A stretch of 64,000 bases of DNA from Glutinoglossum americanum (Eukaryota > Ascomycota > Geoglossomycetes > Geoglossales > Geoglossaceae). Shown here one piece after another: positions 10,512 to 18,961 of the stretch. Numbering within the stretch: position 1 is the stretch's first letter; each line of letters starts with the position of its first letter. Location: the NCBI GenBank assembly GCA_020080175.1, contig JAGHQL010000019.1, positions 124,001 through 188,000 of the forward strand, read 5' to 3'. The notes below the pieces were generated by a model that had not been told where the DNA came from, made no database searches, and saw nothing but the letters and a program-made list of their open reading frames with translations. The position numbers and the translations under genes were made by a program.

Positions 10512-11130
10512 ATGCCGGCAGGGAAACGGCGAAGAAGGCATCCAAATGTCGAATCTACCAAAGCCTTACCAGACGCCCATCTTGCTGATCTTACCAGATT
10601 GGTGACTGCTCAGAAAGGTCTTGAAGCAGCACTCAACAACGTTGATGGCGAGGCATATGACCATGCTTTCAAAAGCTGGAAAGGGAATCAGCAAAAGCTT
10701 ATCGATGCAGCCGATGCACTTGCCCAAAGACCGGAACCGAAGACTACACACAAGATCGAGCTCAACGACAGCCAACGCTTAGCTTGTCGGAATTTATATA
10801 ACATAGTAAAAGAATTGCGTCTGGGCAGTACAGCTAATGATGGAGGAGAGCTCGCTTTGAAGGATGCCGCAGCGCGTATGATCACTACCATGGTAGGATC
10901 TGTAGAAGGGCCCTCGGAAGTTCCTGTGTGGATACCATCGAAATACCATATCGTCGATCCTCTTCATCCGGGTAAGTTTTATCAATAAAGCAGTATGATG
11001 TTTATACGTTGATAGATATTAACTATCTTATATAGATTACAGTAGCGAGTTTTCTTTACCAGAGGAAGAGTTTCTTCTAGCGGATAGTGATATTCCTCTT
11101 ACGACATCAATGGGAGGACAGCGGGACTAG
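10512..11130 (+). CDS. Unrecognised 184-aa cassette protein
   Basis: Two exons, 10512-10971 and 11036-11130, joined by a 64-bp intron (GTAAGT donor, TATAG acceptor). The frame continues into a short acidic tail ending at TAG. The product begins with a basic patch (MPAGKRRRRHP) that could act as a nuclear signal. A helical segment with many Ala, Leu and Lys residues follows, then a Trp-containing stretch (VPVWIPSKYH) and an acidic C-terminus (PEEEFLLADSD). No known domain was recognised. It is transcribed away from the HNH gene and toward the 233-aa gene, with only ~100 bp between the stops. The regular splice sites and codon-like composition argue for a real gene rather than repeat sequence. 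Confidence 0.72.
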
Positions 11131-11229
11131 GTATCACGATTCTATAGAACGTTTTAGTTTCAGAATCAAAGCTCAACTATTGACAAAGATGTCTCCTTGC
11201 CTAGCCAATATTGAAGCCTAAAGCCTCCT

Positions 11230-12098
11230 CTAACGCTTTGCCACCTCTTTGACGGCGAAACTCTTGTCCTTAGGATTTGTCCTGGACTTTCTTTTAAAGT
11301 ACCGACTAGTACCTATCTCTCGATAGATACCGTCTCCAAGCTTTACCATATCCCCATTTTCATCTGGAATTAGGGTCCATCTGGCTCCCTTTTCCGCCCT
11401 TTTGAAGTCGACAATATCCTTGATTTCGCTCTCATCGATGTCTTTGTCCGGTATTGCATCCCTATACTAAAGTTGTTCATTGTCAGTCGTATTTTAAGGA
11501 AAAGGTTTTCTGTAAGGTGATACTTACTGTGCGGTTGAGGAAGGCCTTGAAGCGCCTCTGATGCATTTTGTTCAGTTTAGTGAACTTGTCATCAGCTTTG
11601 ACTTTTAATTCCACCAGTTTACTTGCTTCGCCTCCCTTTCGTCTAGCTACCTTCCCATCCGTGGCGACCACTTCCTCCATATCGCTGCCTATCTCTTCGT
11701 CTTCCTCTTCCATATTAGGAACACCTAGCATATCTTTATCGTCATTATCTGACTCGTAACTGCTATCATCACTGTCGCTTATATCTTCACTCGAATGCGA
11801 AGAAGGATTGTAGGTTTCATCGTTATCGTCCTCAGAGGCATTCTTCTGCGATTCGATGTCCTATGTGTTAATATTATAAACTCCTTGATGGAAGTGAAAG
11901 AGTTGAAGCTACCTCTTCATCTCTTGTATTTGCCTTGACTTCCGCTAACGTATGAACTCCTGTCCTTTGTTTTTTGGGCGTGGACTTGCCCTGCGATGAA
12001 CGTCAAGAATCATCTAGTTGGATGTGGTTCTGTATCTAACTTACCTGTTTCTTTGCGCGCTTCTTTCCTTTAAGATCGTCTAGTGTGACGATTGGCAT
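11230..12098 (-). CDS. Unrecognised 233-aa acidic/basic protein
   Basis: Four exons, 12098-12045, 11990-11913, 11860-11528 and 11466-11230, separated by introns of 54, 52 and 61 bp, all phase 0 with GTAAGT or GTAGCT donors. The N-terminus is Lys-rich (LKGKKRAKKQ). Residues ~45-115 are strongly acidic with Ser/Asp/Glu runs (SEDISDSDDSSYES, MEEEDEEIG). A basic helical segment follows (KADDKFTKLNKMHQRRFKAF), then a C-terminal part rich in Lys/Arg (FKRKSRTNPKDK). Charge blocks of this kind are common in chromatin-associated proteins, but no domain was recognised and no function is assigned. It shares a 200-bp divergent promoter region with the AKGQ-repeat gene. Confidence 0.72.
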
Positions 12099-12298
12099 AT
12101 TTGTTGTAAGTGTTGGTTTCTAGTGAAAATGTTTTGCAAGAGAACTATACCAATGAGGATGTAACGTGTGTACGAAAACACATGCACGTGCATGGTTGGG
12201 GGTTGGGGGCTTCTGCAAATCCACGATCAAAATTTCTTTACTTTCGCACCAGTTTCATTGACCATTCCCACCATCCTCGTCCTCGCTCTGATCTCAAG
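12099..12298. promoter_or_regulatory. Divergent promoter region inside the cassette
   Basis: 200 bp separating the start codons of the 233-aa gene (minus) and the AKGQ-repeat gene (plus). No specific site is claimed. Confidence 0.4.
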
Positions 12299-13051
12299 AT
12301 GGGTGAAACCACGGCACCACCACCAGCCACAAAAGGCCAGAAGGACGCATCGTCGGCCGCAAAAGGCCAGGAGAACGAATCGTTGACTGCAAAAGGCCAG
12401 GAGAACACACCGTTAGTCGCTAAAGGCCAAAAGGGCATGCCATCAGTCACGGCAGGCCAGAAAGACGCATTATCGGCAGCTAAAGGCCAAAATGACATGC
12501 CATTAGCCACGGGAGGCCCATCGTCGGCCGCTGAAGTCCAGAAGGACAGGAACCATTATGCATTCAATACCGCTGGTGTTGCATATGATTACCAGATGCC
12601 GGAACGTCAACAGTTTCTTCGAATCAGCGTACGAGGTATTTCTAGCAGTCCACTGAAGTTAGATTCAAGCACATCAGTTCCTCCGATAAGCCCTACACCC
12701 GAGGAACTTGACTACACCCAGGGAGCGGAACAGGTCTTATGGGTTGGTATGTCCTTGATGACGTCCGTTGGTCAGTCTTCATCCGGTAAGGGGCAAGCGA
12801 ACCCAGGAACTACGCAGCCACCACCAAAGCGACGACGAGGACCGAAGCCTTCCAAAGTTAGTATCGACAGTGAAAAGCCTTTCGATATCATCCCATATAG
12901 CAGTCAAGCACTACGAGTTGTCGTCCGCTATAAGGGTAAGAACGCGAAGCTGTATGCTCTTGTCGAGCCTATGGATGGACTGTGTAAGGGCTATACGCGC
13001 TCGGTAGATGAGGTTTTCTACTTTGCCGAGTTTCGCGATGACGTCGATTGA
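12299..13051 (+). CDS. AKGQ-repeat protein, 250 aa, unrecognised
   Basis: Open frame from ATG 12299. The frame is open upstream to 12110, but the extra 63 residues look like translated leader, so the inner start was chosen. Residues ~8-75 form six to seven imperfect 11-residue repeats with the core AKGQ(K/E)(D/N), visible as a 33-bp DNA period. Then come a Pro/Ser region, a basic stretch (PPPKRRRGPKPSK, possible nuclear signal) and a ~65-residue C-terminal segment predicted as beta-rich (ALRVVVRYKGKNAKLYALVEP). No domain was recognised. The stop overlaps the start of the next gene by 14 bp in another frame, which is unusual for a fungus. Confidence 0.6.
   Translation: MGETTAPPPATKGQKDASSAAKGQENESLTAKGQENTPLVAKGQKGMPSVTAGQKDALSAAKGQNDMPLATGGPSSAAEVQKDRNHYAFNTAGVAYDYQMPERQQFLRISVRGISSSPLKLDSSTSVPPISPTPEELDYTQGAEQVLWVGMSLMTSVGQSSSGKGQANPGTTQPPPKRRRGPKPSKVSIDSEKPFDIIPYSSQALRVVVRYKGKNAKLYALVEPMDGLCKGYTRSVDEVFYFAEFRDDVD
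12320..12530 (+). repeat. 33-bp coding tandem repeat (11-aa AKGQ units)
   Basis: Six to seven diverged 33-bp units with the constant core AAAGGCCA(G/A) inside the coding region. The repeat preserves the frame, which argues that the encoded peptide is under selection or arose by in-frame duplication. Confidence 0.7.
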
Positions 13052-14035
13052 AGATAGGAGAAAAAAGTGGCAGGAAATCATTCGCGATGCGGTTAACGCC
13101 AAATCCAAAACTGAAGTTAAAAGTCTCAAGACATACGATACCACGAGAATCGATGTTCCATGGGGGTTGAGCTTTGCCAACGAGGTCCAGTCACTGGTGG
13201 CAATGTATACAATCCAACCGGAATCATGGATCCTTGACGCCCTGCTCGAATTGTTGAAAAGAGTTGACCATGACCTTTCATACTGCCCTTCAACGAAGAA
13301 TGTTTATCTCCATAAGTTGATAGACATCGAGAAAAAGTTTGGTGAGGGTGATGCTGAAAATGTCCTTCCGGAATGCCTGGTAAGTTTTTTTTTTTTTTTG
13401 AAGCCTTTACCTCTGAATACCTTTTGACGATAATCTTCCTATTACAGGTACTTTGGCCCGAGTTGGAAGAGCTGGATCTAGTCCCAGGCGATGTAATGGA
13501 GTTGGCGAACGGCCTCCGGCAAGGAAAGGTTACACTGGAATACCGTTTGATTCGGGGCGTCCTTGTAGATTGGAAGAGGAGGTGTCAAGAACGTGGCGCC
13601 GGCTTTAAAGACCTGGCGGAGGCCGTACTTTCAACTCGCAAATACGTCCTCCTTCAGATCGGCGAAATACTACCATCGAGCAAGTCCATTAAATCCGACG
13701 CGGTCACTGCCTTTGTCAAATGCGAGGCTGATTACCTCCGATCTTTGACTGAATACGGCAAGCGCTTCGCTGAAGCTTTGAAAGACTCTCAGGGTAACCA
13801 GACTGTCGCTTTAGATCTACCAGCTATCTGGGCCAACTTCAAAGATAAACCCGATGTCGACAGTGCAAGGCTATACGCTATCAACGTTCACAGGTACAGC
13901 GTTACACAAATGATGGCTAAGGATCAAGCTATCGGACAGAAGTTGAATGGGCATGTTATATTTCTCGACCGCTTTCTGGAGTCGTTGAAATTGGCGGCTG
14001 GAGAAGAGGAAGTTACAACTGACAGTGATGAGTGA
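13038..14035 (+). CDS. Unrecognised 309-aa cassette protein
   Basis: Two exons, 13038-13379 and 13448-14035, joined by a 68-bp intron (GTAAGT donor, ATTACAG acceptor) containing a long T run. The start ATG at 13038 overlaps the last 14 bases of the upstream gene; an in-frame ATG at 13008 would add ten residues. The product is mostly helical with charged faces (IEDRRKKWQEIIRDAV, VTLEYRLIRGVLVDWKRRCQERG) and a C-terminal acidic tail (EEEVTTDSDE). No membrane segment or recognised domain was seen. It converges on the SNF2-type gene with about 190 bp between stops. The overlap may reflect a frameshift or sequencing error that split one gene, or two genes sharing a promoter. Confidence 0.7.
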
Positions 14036-14227
14036 GCAGGGGGTTTCTTAGTTTAATCTAAGTTGTTAAGGAATCAAGAATAGTTTTTTATTACTACTTT
14101 GTGCCAATCTCATCCTTCACCTGAATGAACTAGTCTCGTAGGCAACAGCTGTAACATCAATGCACAAGACTCCAGAACCTCCATCAAGCCTTTCGAGCAG
14201 AACAAGCTATTGCATAGCCATGCTCCT

Positions 14228-16831
14228 TCAGTAGTGTTTAGCGATTTCTGGAATAGATATTGGATCCCCAGGAAAATGACGAAGAGGTTTCATAATCTCT
14301 TCGATCGTTTTTATCTTTGCATCGCGAATCGTTTCTATCAGGATGTCGATGGACGAATTGCTTGCCGTTACCGCCCATACAAAGACAGTCTTCTCTTGCC
14401 CTTGTCGATATAGTCGACAGTCTGCTTGGCGTTCATCGTTCGCATTCCACCATGGTTCGCACCGGACAATATGTTCCCCTGAAGCAAGATTGAGACCAGC
14501 CCCACCGGCTCCAGACGAAATCAGCAGGATGACAGAACTTTTGATGTTGTTGAAACGAGATTTGACCGCAGTTCTCTCCTCGTTGTCTAATGTTCCATCG
14601 AAGCGTAATATAGCCTGGTTGGGTTTGGATTTCCTTTGCAACGCTTGTTCAAGGATATCAAGGAATCGGAGAAACTTCGAAAAGATAACTATCTTCGCAC
14701 TGGGGGTGCCTTTGAGGATATGTTGATATATGTCGATAATCGCCGTGACACGGGGGGAAAGGAGAACCTTGTCTGGCATCCCTCTGACTGTAGTGAGCCA
14801 TGCTAGTCGACTATTGGTCTTTGTAATCTTCTCTAGTAGTTCTTCATCCGTATCACTTTCCTCTTCCTCGAGCTCGCTCTCTTCCTCTTGAAAGTCACTT
14901 CCTTCCCCTTGCGAGCCACCTCCTTCCTGAAGCTTGTCTCCCTCCTGAAGGTTATTTCCTTCCCCCTGGTTGCTACTCTTTTCTTTCCTGGTATTATTAC
15001 CCCTATCGGTGGTAGCGCGATCTTTCGACTTGCCAAATATCATAGCATCCACAAGACGCTTTACCTCAAGCCTTTCTGCAGTGCCCAGCGTTCCACCATC
15101 AATCAATTTACCCCGAAGTGATGTCGCGACTACCTCAGTAGCGAAGGTATCGTATGGTTGGCTTTGGCGCTTTTGCTTTATGAGTGCTGGATGAGCAGCA
15201 TGTTGTTGCGCGCGAACGGCAAATGACATAGCTTTCATTGCCTTATCATTCTGTATCATATTTCTGCCGGCCGTAATACCCTCAAACCTTAGGCACTCAA
15301 AGAATTTGCTGACATAATGAAACACTATGTTTGCCTGTTCCTCACCAAGCTTGAACTCTTTCGCCACAACGTTTTTGCCTGGCAGTTTCAGCAATTTTGA
15401 TGGCCTCGCAATGGTGATTGCCATCAAGAATTTTACTAAGCGTGCCCGTTTCGTTGGTGCAGGGTCTAACCAGGTTCGATCAAACCTGGTGCCGAAAGTG
15501 TGCATGAAGCCTCTCCGAGTCTGAAATGGGTGTCCTGGGAGGAAATCGAGAACCCCGAAGACATCGTGCCACTTATTTGATAAAAACGTACCCGACAACA
15601 TGATGTTGCGGGAATAGTAAAGGCTCTTGACCGCTTTATGTGCAACTCCGTGCTCTTTCTTGGCGTACTGAACTTCATCTAAAACAATATGACGGATAGG
15701 CATGTCAAGATCCCGATACAATTCGGAGAATAGGGAAAGTGTTGGCCGTCGAGGTATTTTCGCCCCCGGCTTGCTTCCGGCCTTGTCGATCATTTGCATG
15801 TCTCGTTTGAAATTTTGCAATAGGCGGTACTGTGACCTCAAGAACCCATAACTGCAGATAACGATATCATAGTCTGCATCAAGGAGTTTAGTGGCAGTCA
15901 TCTTTGGATCTTCGAGTACAAATACTCGCGGTTGGAGATCCTGAAATAAACTGATCAGTCAACAGGCATTGTATGACTAAAGGGTAGAAACCTCACAGGC
16001 TTAAAGTGATATACCGTTTCCTCATACCATTGGGGTACACAAGACTTCGTAGTCACAACTAGATCAAAGATACCTGGTACTGCCTTTCTGGAAAGCTGCA
16101 GTGCCAACAATGTACCTAGAGTCTTTCCAAGTCCCATTTCATCAGCCACTATACAACCACGATTGGGTCCTTGACAGCAATGGTTAATCTTTGTAGCAAG
16201 ATCTAGCTGCCACGACCGAGGCTCCGTTGAAAGTTCCGGAAGAGCTGTTGGTAACATTGGCGCTACAGCGTATAAGTCTCTCTAAATTGGCATTGAAAGG
16301 TTAGTAGGAGATTAGGGAACAAGAAAGCACCTGCTTGGAACTTACTATGCGGTTGCTGTATTCACTACCTAGATAGTCATGTACCCGCATAACATTGCCT
16401 GCTACAACGATATCACCTTCCCCAACTGCTTCATCAATGTCTTCGTCCTGCATTTCGTCTGCAGAAAATTCGTCTGTGTCACTCTCTGACTCAGAGCTAT
16501 CTCCCTCATTTCTATAGGTAGAGTCGCTGCCAAGTTCTATCACATCGTCAAGAACCTCATCCGAATGCAAGTCTTGAGAAGTTGCTTGAAAGTCTAGGTT
16601 GCTACCTCTTTCAGATTCCATATCTGTATCGGTGTCGCTCTTATGATCCAGAGTGGCAGCGCTAATGCTGCTAGGCAAAAGGAAATTGCCGGGCTCAATA
16701 TGCTTGATGATGTTGCTCACAAGCTCAACATAACTCTCAACAACCTGGAGGCCAAACTGAGGGCCTGTACAGCTATCTAGAGCTGCCGCCCTTCTCTGAG
16801 GGTCCTCAATGAGCACATCAAGTAGCGCCAT
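14228..16831 (-). CDS. SNF2-family (Rad5/16-like) DNA-dependent ATPase
   Basis: 827 aa in three exons: 16831-16346, 16281-15997 and 15940-14228. The introns are 64 and 56 bp. The first ~160 residues are acidic (SSESESDTDEFSADEMQDEDID). The ATPase core follows: the Q-like segment RSWQLDLA, motif I ADEMGLGKT (about 208-216), motif Ia VVTTKSCVPQW, motif II VLDEVQYAKK (about 345; DEVQ where DEAH is usual), and motif III MLSGTFLSNKWHD. A charged low-complexity insert rich in Glu, Ser and Lys (about 560-610) separates the two lobes. The second lobe has IVIFSKFLRFLDILE, RFDGTLDNEER, LLISSGAGGAGLNLA and motif VI RQADCRLYRQGQ. Known role of the family: ATP-driven translocation on DNA and chromatin remodelling. 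All core motifs are present, so it should be active (inference). No RING domain was seen. It forms the right side of the repeat-bounded block. Confidence 0.9.
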
Positions 16832-16997
16832 TTTTGCGAGACTTGTGATGGGTAGGCGGACAAAGTATGTGGAGTGGAGTGGAGTTGTGAGATCTTGAGT
16901 GGTGAGGGGTGCTTAGCATTATGAAAACAGTTTGAAAAAACATTTGACGACACTAGATGCGAATTTTAATCGATGTATTTCTGTCTTGTGTCACTAG

Positions 16998-17310
16998 ATC
17001 GAGCCCCTCGATGCGACCGTTTGCAAGCCCAATAATAAGTGCAGCGAGATTAGGAGAAATGGCTTTTAAGGAAAATACGTTAAAGAGAATCGATACTATC
17101 TATTTGGTCAAATGGAGGGTCTGATACATGATCGAGCCCCTCGATGTGACCGTTTGCAAGCCCAATAATAAGCGCAGCGAGATTAGGAGAAATGGCTTAT
17201 AAGGAAAATGCGTTAGGAGGATCGACACTACCCATTTAGTCAAATAGAGAGCTTGATACATAGATCGAGCCCCTCGATACGACCGTTTGCAAGGCTAATA
17301 ACAGCGGTAA
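16998..17310 (+). repeat. 133-bp tandem array with 15-bp palindromes
   Basis: About 2.4 units with an exact 133-bp spacing between palindromes ATCGAGCCCCTCGAT at 16998-17012, 17131-17145 and 17264-17278. Each is followed by GACCGTTTGCAAG and (C/G)(C/T)AATAA. The same repeat occurs once at 8183-8310 in the same orientation, so the two copies flank the six-gene block as direct repeats. Confidence 0.85.
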
Positions 17311-17317
17311 AGCGTGT

Positions 17318-17400
17318 AGGGCGCATTTTTGTTTTCTTCTATAAAAATACGCTCCGACTTCACCCTAATTTGGCAATACAAGACAACAAAAATGCGCCCT
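17318..17400. repeat. 83-bp inverted-repeat element (MITE-like)
   Basis: A perfect 16-bp inverted repeat, AGGGCGCATTTTTGTT at 17318-17333 and its complement at 17385-17400, with a 51-bp spacer. No clear target duplication is visible. It could be a miniature transposon or simply a hairpin. Confidence 0.55.
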
Positions 17401-17466
17401 GCACTCACCTGCGGCTCACCCAGGTGACGCCGCTTTAGCCGAGTGAGCTGGGTGAGGCAGCACGAG

Positions 17467-17653
17467 AGGCTAGGGAATCCAGGAGGCCAGAGAATTTGGG
17501 AGGCTAGAGAATCTGAGAGGCTAGAGAATTCGAGTAACTAGAGGATTTAAAAAGCTGGAGAATTTAGGTAGCTAGAGAATTCTAGAAGCTAGAGAATTCA
17601 AGAAGCTAAAAAATTCAAGAAGTTAAAAAATATAGAAAGTATGAAGATATCTA
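17467..17653 (+). repeat. 17-bp minisatellite, about 11 units
   Basis: Consecutive 17-bp units of the type AGGCTAGAGAATTYGAG. The left units are GC-richer, and the right units lose G and C step by step (AAGCTAAAAAATTCAAG, AAGTTAAAAAATATAG) until they merge with the AT-rich tract. Confidence 0.75.
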
Positions 17654-18961
17654 ATAAAGCTAAAGAATTTAAAAAGCTAAAACATATAATAACTAAAGTA
17701 TTTAAGAAGTATATAAGTAATTTTATTAGTAATTACTTTATTTCTTTAAATACTTTCATACTTTAATTATTTAAAAAATTTAATTTTGCTTTAAAATATA
17801 ACTAAAGTTTCTATATTTACTTTTTTTTATATTTTAGTTATTAAAAAATTAGATCTAACTTTAATATATTTTTATATTTAAAGTTAGAAAGTCAAAACTA
17901 GATTCAATTATAAATAACAATATCTAAAATTATTTAAAAACTATTTTTTAATAATAAATAATTATATTTTTATAATATATTCATAATAAATAAGTTAGTT
18001 ATATAAAATAATATTAAGTTCTTCAATAAAACTGAAAAATAAAAAAATTAAAAAAACTAACTTTATAATTTTTGCATAATAAATTTTTATCTATTTTTAT
18101 ATTATTACTTTTATTAAGCTTCTTAATATAATTATTTATAAAATTAATAATATAGTAAGATATTTTTAAACTTATTTAGATTATTTAATTTACTTAAATA
18201 TATAAAATAATATTATTTGATTAGAAAATACTAAACATATTTTATTTTTTATCTTTTAAAATCATTTTCATTATAATTTATTACTTTATTTACTTATTTA
18301 AACTTTATATATTATACTTTTTATTTAGAATAAATAAATTTTTTGTCAACTTTTTTGATCTATTTAACTTTATAATAATATAATTATATTATAAGTTATT
18401 ATCAAATCTTATTACTATTGAGTATAAAATATTATTTTTATTATAATATCTAATAATATAATATTTATAAAGTCATTTCAGTTTACTTTACTATCTTTAT
18501 AGTTCTTAACTTAATATATATTATTAGTACTAATGATTTTCTTTTTTTTACTTCTTTTAAATTATTAAACTTTGAGAAGAAATTATAAAAAATAAAATAA
18601 AATATTAAGATAAAATTTAATTTTTTTATTAACAATACTATTATCACAAGCTCATAAAGATTATATATATACTTTTACTTTTATATTTATATTAATAATA
18701 ATATTATATTACTTATAAATAACTTACTTTTGGTAAATAATATAATAATAATAATTATAGTAAGTTAAAAAAAGAGATAAAGTTTGATAACTATATAAAG
18801 TAGAATATTATACTTACAAATAAAAATGAAAAGAAAATTATTAAATGAAAAAGAAAAGTTTAAAAAAGTTTGATAAAGTAAATTTATAAAAAAATAAAAT
18901 AAGTAAATAAGAAAGTTAATAATACAAACATATAACTTACAACTATATTTAAATAAAATTA
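17654..18961. other. Extremely AT-rich tract (left part)
   Basis: About 1.3 kb with hardly any G or C, no open frames and no recognisable element. The composition is what heavy RIP or long neutral decay leaves. The same kind of sequence resumes at 21094 after the MULE, so the transposon split one tract. Confidence 0.8.

Noticed and set aside
12110-12298. N-terminal extension of the AKGQ-repeat gene
   Set aside because: The frame is open but the extra 63 residues look like translated promoter/leader, and they would leave only 12 bp before the divergent gene.
13380-13447. Frame continuation through the T-run in the 309-aa gene
   Set aside because: The segment has a GTAAGT donor and ATTACAG acceptor, and removing it restores a long conserved-looking frame, so it is an intron.
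8063-17310. Helitron or KDZ-type transposon as the carrier of the SNF2 gene
   Set aside because: No Rep/helicase or KDZ transposase frame is present; the SNF2 protein has only the remodeller ATPase core.
16998-17310. CRISPR-like array
   Set aside because: Units are 133-bp tandem repeats without unique spacers, in a eukaryotic genome.
6317-17400. Starship-type giant element
   Set aside because: No DUF3435 tyrosine recombinase captain, NLR or ferric reductase cargo was found, and the block is only ~9 kb.
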